Positions 26,658 to 34,961 of a stretch of DNA of 53,286 bases are shown here, piece by piece. A model generated the notes under the pieces. It saw only the letters and a list, made by a program, of their open reading frames with translations, searched no databases and was not told the origin of the DNA. Both the position numbers and the translations under genes were made by a program. Source of the stretch: Lawsonibacter hominis (GTDB lineage: Bacteria; Bacillota; Clostridia; Oscillospirales; Oscillospiraceae); contig NZ_JACOPP010000021.1 of NCBI RefSeq assembly GCF_014287895.1, forward strand, positions 1-53,286. The letters are read 5' to 3'. Every line of letters begins with the position of its first letter. Positions within the stretch are counted from its first letter, which is position 1.

Positions 26658-27638
26658 ATGGAGAAGAAGAATCTTGCATTGAATATCGAAAACCTCTCCG
26701 TGAAGTATAAAATTTACGAAGGGATCCTGGAGGTGATCCCAGGCCTGAGCATGCATGTGGAGCAGGCCGAGCGGGTGGGCCTCATCGGCGAGACCGGCTG
26801 CGGCAAGACCACGGTACTCAAATCCGCCGCCGCCGTGCTTCAAAGCCCTCCGGCCATTGTCCACAAAGACGCCATCGAGGTATGCGGCGTCTCGGTGGAC
26901 GGAAAAAAGGGGCTGCGCAGCGTACGCCGCAACGTGTCCATGATTTTTCAGGACCCCTCCAGCTCCCTCAATCCCACGTTAAAGATCTCTACCCAGATGA
27001 CGGACATCCTCAAAAGCCAGTTCCCCGGCAAGCGCAAAGCAGAGTATGGCCAGATGATGCTGGACGCCCTGGACTCGGTGTCCATGCCGGCCCCCGAACG
27101 GGTGCTGGGCAGCTATCCGGTGCAGCTCTCCGGCGGTATGCGCCAGCGTGTGTGCATCGCCATGGCGCTGATGAAGGATACCAACCTGATGCTGGCCGAC
27201 GAGCCCACCACCGCTCTGGATGTGACCATCGAGGAACAGATCCTCGACCTGCTGGACAAACTGGTCCGGGAGAAGAAGAAGTCCCTCATCCTGGTCAGCC
27301 ACGCCCTGGGCGCCATTCGGAAGATCACCGACCGGGTGTACGTCATGTACGCAGGCAATGTGGTCGAGGTGGGCAAGACCAAAGAAGTCTTCGAGCACCC
27401 CCACCACCCGTATACCATCGGCCTGATGGCCGCCACGCCCAAACTCACCGGCAGCGGCATTGCCGACGGTATCGCCGGCGATATTCCAAGCTATATCAAT
27501 CCCCCCAAGGGCTGCCGTTTTGCCTCACGCTGTCCCCGATGCACTCAGGAGTGCCTGGAAGCGCCCCCTATTCTGGCGGACATGGAGGACGGGCGTCAGG
27601 TAGCCTGTCATCATGCGGGAGAGGAGGCGGCGGTATGA
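26658..27638 (+). CDS. Peptide ABC transporter ATP-binding protein, DppD/OppD type
   Basis: The protein has 326 residues. Walker A GETGCGKTT, Q-loop MIFQDPSSSLNPTL, signature LSGGMRQRVCIAMAL, Walker B LMLADEPTTALD and the H-loop SHALG are intact. The C-terminal Opp/Dpp extension is present with its cysteines (CRFASRCPRC, QEC). The ATG at 26658 has GGAGGAG 8 bases upstream and follows the DppC stop by one base. It powers peptide uptake together with the next gene. Confidence 0.95.
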   Translation: MEKKNLALNIENLSVKYKIYEGILEVIPGLSMHVEQAERVGLIGETGCGKTTVLKSAAAVLQSPPAIVHKDAIEVCGVSVDGKKGLRSVRRNVSMIFQDPSSSLNPTLKISTQMTDILKSQFPGKRKAEYGQMMLDALDSVSMPAPERVLGSYPVQLSGGMRQRVCIAMALMKDTNLMLADEPTTALDVTIEEQILDLLDKLVREKKKSLILVSHALGAIRKITDRVYVMYAGNVVEVGKTKEVFEHPHHPYTIGLMAATPKLTGSGIADGIAGDIPSYINPPKGCRFASRCPRCTQECLEAPPILADMEDGRQVACHHAGEEAAV

Positions 27639-28597
27639 GCGAAAACGTCATTCAGATCAAGAATCTGACCAAGCAATTTAAGACCAAGTTCGGTACCCTC
27701 ACCGCCGTGGATGACGTCAGCTTTGACATCCGCCGGGGCGAGAATTTCGGTCTGGTGGGCGAGTCGGGCTCCGGCAAGTCTACCATCGGCTCCATGATCG
27801 TGGGCACCTACGGCCCCACCTCCGGCTCCATCACCTTCCGGGACGAGATTGATATCAGCCGCTCCAGCCAGTCCCGGGAACCCTCGCTCAAGCAGCAGAT
27901 CCAGTTGGTGTTTCAGGATCCCGGCGGTTCTCTTAATCCCCGCAAAACCATCCGTCAGATCCTCTCCGTACCGGTACAGCTGTATGCGGGCAAGCGTCTG
28001 ACCACCGCGGAGGTGGAGGCACGCATCAAGGGCATACTGGAGCAGGTGGGTCTTCCGGTCCACTACCTGGACAAGTATCCCCGGGCCATCGGCGGCGGCG
28101 AAAAGCAGCTGGTGTGCGTGGCCCGCGCCCTGGCGGCCAACCCCCAGTTCATCGTGCTGGACGAGCCCACCTCCGCCCTGGACGTATCCATTCAGGCCAA
28201 GATCACCAATAAGCTCATTGAGCTGCAGAAAAAGAACGATCTGTCCTATCTGTTCATTACCCACAACCTGTGTCTCGTGCGCAACATGTGCGACCGGTTG
28301 GCGGTAATGTATCTGGGCAGCATCTGCGAGTATGCCGACACGGCGGAGTTTTTCGAAAATCCCCGCCACCCTTACACCCAGATGTTGCTGGCCTCCATCC
28401 CGGTGCTCAGCGACGAGGAGGAGCGCCTTAAGCCCCAGAAGATCAAGTCGATCGGCGAGATCCCAAGCCCTCTGAACAAGCCCAAGGGCTGTCCCTTCCA
28501 CCCCCGGTGTCCCTTTAAGAAGGATATCTGTTCCCAGGATACCCCGCAGATGCGTGAAGTCTCCCCCGGCCACTTTGCCTGCTGTCACTGCATCTGA
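27635..28597 (+). CDS. Peptide ABC transporter ATP-binding protein, DppF/OppF type
   Basis: The protein has 320 residues and overlaps the preceding ATPase gene by ATGA. Walker A GESGSGKST, Q-loop LVFQDPGGSLNPRK, Walker B FIVLDEPTSALD and H-loop ITHNL are intact. The signature reads IGGGEKQLV instead of the usual LSGGQ-like motif, so one of the two composite ATP sites may be less active, as in other asymmetric ABC pairs. The Opp C-terminal cysteine segment (CPFHPRCPFKKDIC) is present. It is the last gene of the operon. Confidence 0.95.
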   Translation: MSENVIQIKNLTKQFKTKFGTLTAVDDVSFDIRRGENFGLVGESGSGKSTIGSMIVGTYGPTSGSITFRDEIDISRSSQSREPSLKQQIQLVFQDPGGSLNPRKTIRQILSVPVQLYAGKRLTTAEVEARIKGILEQVGLPVHYLDKYPRAIGGGEKQLVCVARALAANPQFIVLDEPTSALDVSIQAKITNKLIELQKKNDLSYLFITHNLCLVRNMCDRLAVMYLGSICEYADTAEFFENPRHPYTQMLLASIPVLSDEEERLKPQKIKSIGEIPSPLNKPKGCPFHPRCPFKKDICSQDTPQMREVSPGHFACCHCI

Positions 28598-28688
28598 GAA
28601 ATGGCGGGATCGGGCGTGCTGTGGGCGGGATGCCGGGCCCGAAAAGACTGATCACGCGGAAGAAGCAAGGGAACCCAAGCGGCGTCTT

Positions 28689-28730
28689 CCCTGGCGCCCA
28701 GGTGCAGGCGCACCAGGGGGTCTTGTTTTC
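28689..28730 (+). terminator. Candidate terminator after the peptide operon
   Basis: CCCTGGCGC and GCACCAGGG-type arms (28689-28697 and about 28710-28718) are followed by GGTCTTGTTTT. The stem has one mismatch and an 11-base loop. It lies about 90 bases after the final ATPase stop. Confidence 0.5.
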
Positions 28731-28759
28731 GCACAGCCCCCCGGAAGTATGGGGCCGAA

Positions 28760-28795
28760 CTTTATTTCCGCCGCTCTTGGGCGGCAAAAATAAAG
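28760..28795. repeat. Extragenic palindrome with CTTTATTT/AAATAAAG arms
   Basis: CTTTATTTCCGCC (28760-28772) pairs with GGCGG (28780-28784) and AAATAAAG (28788-28795), with a 2-4 base asymmetry. A related word occurs at 45746-45775 (CCGCC-loop-GGCGG, then AAAATAAAG), and GGCGGAAATAAA occurs near 17523. It may be a small dispersed intergenic repeat. Confidence 0.4.
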
Positions 28796-28860
28796 CCGAG
28801 TGCGTTTCCCATACGAAAACGTTCTTCTTTTTTGCACGTGTGTTCGGTCTTTTGACGGAC

Positions 28861-28900
28861 AAAGGAAGGAGCATTGCTGAGGCAATGCTCCTTCCTTTGT
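28861..28900. terminator. Strong terminator hairpin between convergent genes
   Basis: AAAGGAAGGAGCATTGC (28861-28877) pairs perfectly with GCAATGCTCCTTCCTTT (28882-28898) around a TGAG loop. The A-rich and T-rich outer ends let it work in both directions, ending the rightward peptide operon and the leftward Mbeg1-like gene. No gene is seen in 28598-29002. Confidence 0.85.
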
Positions 28901-29002
28901 TTCAGGCCGGGCGGGCGTTTGGTCCATGGGTATGGGCCCGGCGGCGGAATCCGGAGTACCGGCAGGCCCGGCCCATGCCTGCCGACAAGGCTCCTCCGGA
29001 GC

Positions 29003-30124
29003 TCATCCGCCCCGGCGCCGATGGTAGGCCAAAAGCTCCGGCATGCTCTCGCGGGCCGCGGCCAGCAGCGCCCGCAGCACCTCCAACAGCATCCGGCGGG
29101 TCTCGTCGTCCACGCTGCGCAGTTTGGAGAGAATGGCCGCAGCGTTTTTCAGCCATCCCTCGGACAATTCCTCCGTGGTATCCGCTCCGGCGGAGCCCAG
29201 GATATCGAACAGGGCGTCCACAAACGCCTCCCGCCGCTCCCGGTCCATGGAGGCCACCCAGTTTTTCAGCGTCAGGCTCAAAAACCGGCTGGAACTGGTC
29301 ACCGTCTCCAGGCGCACGAAGTCCGGCCCCTCCACCTGCCAGGAAAAGGGGTCGTGCTGCAAAAGCCCCACCTGCCGGCTGCGCACCACCGTATAGCGTT
29401 CCTCATGGTCCAGCAGCATGCCTACGATGGAGGTCTGCGGGACGAAGGTCCGAATGCGCTCCCGCACCGCCGCATAGCCGGTCTCGTCCAATGCCCCGGC
29501 GCAAAATCCGGGTCCATCGTTGTTGTACACTGCCTCCAGCCGGGCCTGCACCGGCTGCGGTGTGTGCGCCGCGGCATACACCGCCAGGTTTCCGCCCTTG
29601 GAGTGTCCGCCCACCCGCAGGCGGCCTCTGCGGCGCCGCGCCGCATCCCGCAGATACTCCGCGGCGGAGCGCTGGGCGGGCACCGGGGTCTGGTAGCTCA
29701 TGTTGAAATCCTCTTTCCAGCCGATCAGCGTACTGTCCGTCCCCCGGTAGGATACGAAATACGCGCCATCCCCCGTATCCACGGTCACGGCGGAAAATTG
29801 CTCCTCCGCCGCCGTGTCGACATAGTTTACCGAATCAAAGAGCCGCATGGTACCAAACCGGGCCGTCCCCGCCAACTGTTCCAACAGGCGCAGGGCATCT
29901 TCCCAAAATTCCATGCCGCCGCCCCGGCGCTCCTTGGGCCACTGCCCGCCCGCGCGGACAAAGGCCTCCGCCGCCTGACGGATCGTGGCGCCCCCAGGCC
30001 CCACCAATCCGTCCAGCGCGGCATAGGACAGGCTGCACAGGATCAGGCTGTCCACATCGTTGAAGGGGGACTGCTCCAAGGTCAAATCTCCCCGCCAGAT
30101 CAGATAATCAAATAGATCGGGCAT
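29003..30124 (-). CDS. Mbeg1-like alpha/beta hydrolase (DUF2974)
   Basis: This 373-residue protein starts MPDLFDYLIWRGDLTLEQSP, typical of the Mbeg1-like/DUF2974 family of Firmicutes. The lipase-type nucleophile elbow GGHSKGGNLAVYAA is intact (Ser in GHSKG), preceded by YFVSYRGTDSTLIGWKEDFN, a class 3 lipase-like motif. The last about 80 residues are helical. The start at 30124 is set by GGGGGAG upstream. The natural substrate is unknown; a lipid or ester is assumed from the fold. It stands alone, convergent with the peptide operon. Confidence 0.85.
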   Translation of the reverse strand: MPDLFDYLIWRGDLTLEQSPFNDVDSLILCSLSYAALDGLVGPGGATIRQAAEAFVRAGGQWPKERRGGGMEFWEDALRLLEQLAGTARFGTMRLFDSVNYVDTAAEEQFSAVTVDTGDGAYFVSYRGTDSTLIGWKEDFNMSYQTPVPAQRSAAEYLRDAARRRRGRLRVGGHSKGGNLAVYAAAHTPQPVQARLEAVYNNDGPGFCAGALDETGYAAVRERIRTFVPQTSIVGMLLDHEERYTVVRSRQVGLLQHDPFSWQVEGPDFVRLETVTSSSRFLSLTLKNWVASMDRERREAFVDALFDILGSAGADTTEELSEGWLKNAAAILSKLRSVDDETRRMLLEVLRALLAAARESMPELLAYHRRRGG

Positions 30125-30188
30125 AAGCGCTCCCCCTCTTTTGTTCTTATGACCAGTGTACTCCAAAGCGCCCCGGCGTGCAACTGCC

Positions 30189-30226
30189 GGGAAGCGCCCT
30201 GCGGCTAAAGCTGCAGGGCGCTTCCC
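30189..30226. terminator. Hairpin downstream of the SLC13-like permease
   Basis: GGGAAGCGCCCTGC (30189-30202) and GCAGGGCGCTTCCC (30213-30226) form a perfect 14-bp stem 13 bases after the leftward permease stop. There is no T-tract, so it may mainly protect the 3' end of the mRNA. Confidence 0.65.
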
Positions 30227-30238
30227 CAACAATACAAT

Positions 30239-31681
30239 TTAGAAGATCAGATTCATGACAACGCCAAAGATTAGGATCACCACTAAGAACAACGCCAGGA
30301 AGGCAAGCATGTATTTATACATATTCTTTTTTGTAATGGTGGTCAGGCCGTGGAGATAGGGCGATAGTCCCGTTCCGCCTGGAGTAATAAACCCGGGCAT
30401 GGAAGCCCACATGATACATACCCCCAGCACCAGCGGCGAAAGATTGAACATCGCCGCCAACGGAATTGTAGCTGACATAAAGATAACTCCAGTTGCCATG
30501 TTTGAGAAAAAGCCCGTAATAATTACAGTCAGCAAGCAGGCTACCAAAAGCAACGCAATTCCTGGAATCCCGTTAAAGGCCCCGGAGAACGCGCCCGACA
30601 ATGCCGCCTTAATTCCTGCGTCGTCACCTCCAATGATCCCGGAAAAGTACAGCATAACGCCGGCAGACAGGATCAGAGGCCATTGAACGCCATTTTTGAA
30701 GCAGTCGACGGGACTTAGCACCGGTTTTCCATCAATGGGAACGATAAGCGCTACGACCAGACAGAGCGTAAACCAAAGGCCCATGGTCAGCGTCTTATTG
30801 ATAAATAGGGAAACCGGAAAGCTGCTGAATAGGGTGGGCAACACCGCACCTACGATCATGACAAGAAACAGGACAAACATAAATTTTCCCTGTTTGGTAA
30901 ATTTGGCGTCTGAGGTCTTCATAGCGCTTTGGTCCAATGTGGCCAGCCGGGAAAAGTCACACCGGAGCAGAACAATCATGACGAAAGCGTATAGGATGTC
31001 CAATACCACATTGAGGACCACCCCAAAGAGCATATACACTGCACCATCCAAAGGAATACCGGCAATATTTTCAAACGCCGTTACAAAACTGGCAATCCAA
31101 CTGCCATAGGGTATAATATTATACGCCAACGCTCCGGCAAAAAAGGTAGCTACCAGAAACGCGTCATGCTCTTTACGTTGTTCCTCATAGCCAGCTGCAG
31201 ACATAACGCCTTCCGCCAGCGCCAGGACCACCAGCACATTGACTTTTAAGGCGCATAAAAGCGAACTGAACAGCAGGAAAAAGATGACGAACATCGTGGA
31301 TCTGCCATATAAAATCTTCCGGGTCATCATCCAGTTGGCCAAGGCGTCTGTAACGCCGGTGATCCTCAGTCCATAGATCAATGGAAGCACAATGAGAACC
31401 TGCCATACGGTAGTATTTCCCAGGGTTCCTGAAATGATGCCCGCCGGGTCGCTTCCCGCCAGCAATACAAATAAAATCATTGCGCCCAAGGACCCTGTGA
31501 TCATATCGATGGCAATAAACCAGTAATTTGCCACCAGGAATGCGCCAATTAACGCCATGCCCAGCGGCGTAATACCGCCCGGCCCGGGAATTCGCGAAAT
31601 CAGAAAGCCGATTGCAATGCCGATGATCAGATGGACTATCTTTCGATACGGATGGCCGCCTTTTACAAGTGGTGCAGACAT
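30239..31681 (-). CDS. SLC13-like (DASS/ion transporter superfamily) permease
   Basis: This 480-residue, highly hydrophobic protein of about 12-13 spans has the ion-transporter superfamily style: a repeated membrane half, GALAYNIIPYGSWIASFVTA in the first hairpin region, and a C-terminal GFFSNMATGVIFMSATIPLA plus MPGFITPGGTGLSPYLHG. SLC13-type carriers import di- and tricarboxylates with sodium or protons. It is the last gene of the leftward operon of FAD oxidoreductase, Cys-motif protein and MmgE/PrpD, and probably brings in their substrate. A carboxylate ligand is inferred from family and context. Confidence 0.82.
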   Translation of the reverse strand: MSAPLVKGGHPYRKIVHLIIGIAIGFLISRIPGPGGITPLGMALIGAFLVANYWFIAIDMITGSLGAMILFVLLAGSDPAGIISGTLGNTTVWQVLIVLPLIYGLRITGVTDALANWMMTRKILYGRSTMFVIFFLLFSSLLCALKVNVLVVLALAEGVMSAAGYEEQRKEHDAFLVATFFAGALAYNIIPYGSWIASFVTAFENIAGIPLDGAVYMLFGVVLNVVLDILYAFVMIVLLRCDFSRLATLDQSAMKTSDAKFTKQGKFMFVLFLVMIVGAVLPTLFSSFPVSLFINKTLTMGLWFTLCLVVALIVPIDGKPVLSPVDCFKNGVQWPLILSAGVMLYFSGIIGGDDAGIKAALSGAFSGAFNGIPGIALLLVACLLTVIITGFFSNMATGVIFMSATIPLAAMFNLSPLVLGVCIMWASMPGFITPGGTGLSPYLHGLTTITKKNMYKYMLAFLALFLVVILIFGVVMNLIF

Positions 31682-31719
31682 GAGATTCCTTCTCCCTTCT
31701 CTTATTGTCTCTTCCTTGG

Positions 31720-33147
31720 CTATGGTACGAGCAGTTCCGTAAGCTCCCGCAGATCCTCCAACTCCTCCAACCGGTCGACCAGTTCGATCGCCTTTTGGGC
31801 AGACGCATGAGAAATCAAACCATACCCGTTTATCTGATCCCAGTATTTGGCCAGAAGCTGCTCGCGGGTTGGATAAGTATGCATACTGAAGTCCGCAGAG
31901 TTCTTCTCAACGGTATGGCGAGTGCCATCTTTTTCAGTGATTGTTACCCGGATGCCGTTGTTGGAGGTGGCGCTTTGCCCAGGCAGGCCTTTTGGCAGAG
32001 TGGGATCGTGGAGCATTCGCGTGATGGAGCACAGCCGGAGCAGCTCTGGGTCCCGCAGATGGCTCTCGGAGTAATGCCGCACACCGAAACGGCCCCACAG
32101 CAGGGGAGCGCACAGCGCATATTGATAGCTGAACTGGGCGTGGGTCAGAGGGTCACGTCCCACCTCATAGGGAGGCCAGTAATACATTTCGGCGTAGCCG
32201 TCGGGGACGGCCAACTCAATGTCCGTGATATTCTTCGGGTCGCAGCAGCCAAACAACTCGCTGCCGGCAAAGGCGACAATGGTAGCCGGTGAACCCACTG
32301 GGTAGAGTTTGATGCTCTCTTCCATATAGAATTTCCTGCCATAGTCTTTCCGGAGATATTCAGGATTGCAGGCCTCGTCCATACCCCGGTACTGGTGATA
32401 GAGATTGCGTGGGCCTTCAAAGATATTTTTCAGGCTGGGGAACCCCTTCTTGGCCAGCCGGGTAGCAAAATCGGCGTTGCGGATGTTGTAGCCCGCACCC
32501 AGCTTGGCTGAGGTGGCATAATCAAAGATGTGGGACATAGTGCCGCCCACCATGCCCATGGCAATGCCCCAGGCGTCCCGAAGCTGTTCCGGGGTGAGGT
32601 CCCGTATCCGGGCAAGCTGGGCGCACACGCCGTAGATGGGCATAGTGAAAGAACTGTCCCAGCCCACGGTAAAATTCCAGCGACCGCCGGCGGCCATGAT
32701 GCGCACGGATAGGTCCTCACCCACCACTTCATGGGTGATGTAATCCTTTCCGGAGAAACCATAGACCGCCCCAGCTGTTAGCACTGCGTTAATGAGGGTC
32801 GCCGATTCCTTGGATGGCATCCGCAAACCGTCTATATTCATGAACATGGGCTCAAAGTCATTGGAGCGGGCACTCATGGCATTGACCATTGCCGCATCGC
32901 CTAAAGCAGCCTTGCCACCCAGAAGGAAAATGGGGGCTTCCTTTTTCTCGCCATAGGTATCCAGAACGTGCAGTACCTCGCGGTTACCAAAAGCAAGCGC
33001 GCCTCCAGCTAAATTACCGATGTTGTCCAACAGTTTATCCTTGCAGATGCGGATGTTTTTCTCACTCAGGTCCTCAAAGCTTACCTTCAGGGCCCCCTCG
33101 GATAGGATCTCTGCTACAGGACGTTTTTCCTCTGACAAATGTATCAC
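31720..33147 (-). CDS. MmgE/PrpD family protein
   Basis: This 475-residue protein has the MmgE/PrpD pattern: an N-terminal all-helical domain with KLLDNIGNLAGGALAFGN and GGKAALGDAAMVNAMSARSNDFEPMF, and a smaller alpha/beta domain. The family contains 2-methylcitrate dehydratase, cis-aconitate decarboxylase and iminodisuccinate epimerase, all acting on small tri- or dicarboxylates. The first start is GTG at 33147, but AAAGG abuts it. TTG at 33138 has a better 8-9 base spacing and gives MSEEKRPVAEI. It lies between a Cys-motif microprotein and an SLC13-like permease, suggesting use of an imported carboxylate. The reaction is not assignable. Confidence 0.87.
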   Translation of the reverse strand: MIHLSEEKRPVAEILSEGALKVSFEDLSEKNIRICKDKLLDNIGNLAGGALAFGNREVLHVLDTYGEKKEAPIFLLGGKAALGDAAMVNAMSARSNDFEPMFMNIDGLRMPSKESATLINAVLTAGAVYGFSGKDYITHEVVGEDLSVRIMAAGGRWNFTVGWDSSFTMPIYGVCAQLARIRDLTPEQLRDAWGIAMGMVGGTMSHIFDYATSAKLGAGYNIRNADFATRLAKKGFPSLKNIFEGPRNLYHQYRGMDEACNPEYLRKDYGRKFYMEESIKLYPVGSPATIVAFAGSELFGCCDPKNITDIELAVPDGYAEMYYWPPYEVGRDPLTHAQFSYQYALCAPLLWGRFGVRHYSESHLRDPELLRLCSITRMLHDPTLPKGLPGQSATSNNGIRVTITEKDGTRHTVEKNSADFSMHTYPTREQLLAKYWDQINGYGLISHASAQKAIELVDRLEELEDLRELTELLVP

Positions 33148-33158
33148 CCTTTCTAAAA

Positions 33159-33314
33159 TCAGTGCTCACACCGCCCGCAGCCGCTGCAGCCGCCACCCTG
33201 CTTGCAGGGCGGGACGGCCAGCAGCTTCTGATAAAATTCTGGAGGCAGTCTCTCCTGCTCCGGACCAGAATGTTTCTCCGCCGACTGGGTCGCTTCCTGC
33301 TCTTTGCCTACCAT
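33159..33314 (-). CDS. 51-residue protein with C-terminal CxxxxxCxxCxxC motif
   Basis: Reading the reverse strand from ATG at 33314 gives a 51-residue protein: a charged N-terminus (MVGKEQEATQSAEKH), a middle LPPEFYQKLLAVPP, and a C-terminus CKQGGGCSGCGRCEH. The ATG overlaps the FAD-oxidoreductase stop by 7 bases (ATGGTAG), a translational-coupling arrangement, and the stop is 12 bases before the MmgE/PrpD start. The four cysteines (C-x5-C-x2-C-x2-C) could bind an iron-sulfur cluster or zinc. I do not recognise the family. A role as electron carrier or maturation partner of the FAD enzyme is inference. Confidence 0.7.
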   Translation of the reverse strand: MVGKEQEATQSAEKHSGPEQERLPPEFYQKLLAVPPCKQGGGCSGCGRCEH

Positions 33315-34795
33315 TGCCGGTACTGGTTCAGATCCTCCCCCTTCCCTTCCGCGGCGGCGCGGGCCTGCTTGGCCAGGTCGGTATACAGTCCGTACTCATG
33401 CGCCTCGCAGCAGGCCGTATAGGAGGGGTCGGTCTTGGCGTTGCGGGGCAGGGGCACATCCTGGCCGCAGAGGATATCCTGCACTTTGCGGATATCCACC
33501 TCCCGCACGGTGGTGCCGTCGGCCACAGCCACGGCCGCCGCCACACCGGCCGCCTGCCCGGTCCCCACGCACTGCGGGATCAGGTTCAGCCAGTCGATGG
33601 CCACGTCGTCGGCGGACAGATGCCGTCCGGGGCAAAGCAGCCCTTCCACCTTCTGGGGGAGAATGCAGCGGTAGGGGATCTCCACCGGACCGCAATCGTT
33701 GATCTGGCAGATCGTGGAATGCCACGCGATCACGTCGTCATGCTTTGTGGCAAAGGCGAAATCGTTGGCCGTCATGACGTATTCGCCTTTCAGGCGGCGG
33801 GAACAGCGCGTGCCCAACTGGGGGGCGATATCGTAGAGGAAGGCGTCCCGGAAGGCCATGGGCACCGCCTCTTTCAGATAGGCCAGCACCTGACGCATGG
33901 TGGCGCGGGTATCCATCTCCGTCTTGGTCTGGTCGGCGATCCTGGTGCAATCCATTGCCGGATGCCAGTTATTGACCCAGCACATGTCGTTCTGATTGGT
34001 GGGCAGCGGCAGACACCGAAAGCCCGCCACGGCGCTCAGCCGCTCCCGCAGCGCCGCCGCCGCCTGCGGACGGGTACGCTTCCACTGCTCGAACTGATCC
34101 CAGTTGATCCCGCCGATCCGCCAGACCAGCGCCGTGGTGCTGGAGCGGGTGCCGCCGTCGGCCAGGCTGCTGTAGGGCGTACCGGTCTGCGCGAAGATGT
34201 CGCCGTCTCCGGTGGCGTCGATAACGACCTTGGCCAGGACCGCCTTGCGCCCCTCCTTGCTCTCGAAGATCACGCCGCGGACCGTGTCTCCTTCCAGGAT
34301 GGGCTTGGCCCCCCAGCAATGGTACAGCACCCGGATGGCCTGCTCATGCTCCCGGAGCATCTTGTCCATCTCGATCTTGAGTTGATTGGGCTCGAAATAG
34401 ACCGCCCGGACCAGACGTTTGGGCTCGCTGCGGCTGACGCAGTCGTGGATGGCGCTCCAGGCGTCTACCAGGACGGGATCCTGGCTGCCGATGTCCGCCA
34501 GGCCGGGCGCCCGTACCGCCTGGGGAATGCTTCCCAAGCGGGTAAACCACTCCTCCTGGAGCCCCCGGACAAAGGATTTTTCATACCAGGACAAATCGGG
34601 CACCATAATCACGTAGCCCCCGGTCACATCCCCTCCCGAGTAGCCGTATCGTTCCATCAGCACGATATTTTTACACCCCGCCCGGGCAGCGGCCACGGCG
34701 GCGCTGTGCCCCGCCGCGCCGCTGCCAACCACCAGGATATCGCAGCGCTCGTAGACCTCCAGGCGGCCGGCCGGTTCGAGATAGGTCTCCTTCAT
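33308..34795 (-). CDS. FAD-dependent oxidoreductase (FAD_oxidored family)
   Basis: This 495-residue protein has an N-terminal dinucleotide-binding motif CDILVVGSGAAGHSAAVAAA followed by NIVLMERYGYSGGDVTGGYV. A second FAD contact is AKVVIDATGDGDIFAQTG, and a C-terminal PQKVEGLLCPGRHLSADDVA and QCVGTGQAAGVAAAVAV complete the fold. This matches the PF12831-type flavoproteins common in anaerobes. The start at 34795 is chosen for GGAGG 9 bases upstream. It is first in an operon with the Cys-motif protein, MmgE/PrpD and an SLC13-like permease. It may dehydrogenate or reduce the imported carboxylate. It has no built-in iron-sulfur motif, so the neighbouring microprotein could supply one. Confidence 0.88.
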   Translation of the reverse strand: MKETYLEPAGRLEVYERCDILVVGSGAAGHSAAVAAARAGCKNIVLMERYGYSGGDVTGGYVIMVPDLSWYEKSFVRGLQEEWFTRLGSIPQAVRAPGLADIGSQDPVLVDAWSAIHDCVSRSEPKRLVRAVYFEPNQLKIEMDKMLREHEQAIRVLYHCWGAKPILEGDTVRGVIFESKEGRKAVLAKVVIDATGDGDIFAQTGTPYSSLADGGTRSSTTALVWRIGGINWDQFEQWKRTRPQAAAALRERLSAVAGFRCLPLPTNQNDMCWVNNWHPAMDCTRIADQTKTEMDTRATMRQVLAYLKEAVPMAFRDAFLYDIAPQLGTRCSRRLKGEYVMTANDFAFATKHDDVIAWHSTICQINDCGPVEIPYRCILPQKVEGLLCPGRHLSADDVAIDWLNLIPQCVGTGQAAGVAAAVAVADGTTVREVDIRKVQDILCGQDVPLPRNAKTDPSYTACCEAHEYGLYTDLAKQARAAAEGKGEDLNQYRQW

Positions 34796-34829
34796 ACCAT
34801 CACTCCTCCATTTCCATATTATCCATTGC

Positions 34830-34847
34830 AAAATAATAAATTATTTT
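34830..34847. promoter_or_regulatory. Candidate operator palindrome upstream of the FAD-oxidoreductase operon
   Basis: AAAATAA (34830-34836) and TTATTTT (34841-34847) are perfect arms around TAAA. The site lies just downstream of the -10 box and upstream of the start codon, where a MarR-type repressor would block transcription. The MarR gene at 35025-35549 is the nearest regulator. Binding is inferred. Confidence 0.4.
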
Positions 34848-34857
34848 ACTATAAATG

Positions 34858-34885
34858 ATTATACTATTTTCTCCGGCGCGTGCAA
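34858..34885 (-). promoter_or_regulatory. Sigma-A promoter of the FAD-oxidoreductase operon
   Basis: The reverse strand reads TTGCAC (34885-34880), a 16-base spacer and TATAAT (34863-34858), about 60 bases before the start codon at 34795. Confidence 0.75.
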
Positions 34886-34961
34886 GCAAAACCTGTCCTC
34901 CCCCATGCTTTTCTCTTTTTCCCACAAATCGTTCCCCTGCTTTTTTATAAAATGCACAAAA

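Noticed and set aside
28621..29706. Plus-strand frame across the terminator and opposite the Mbeg1-like gene
   Set aside because: Pro/Arg/Ala-rich sequence spanning a strong terminator and antisense to an intact hydrolase.
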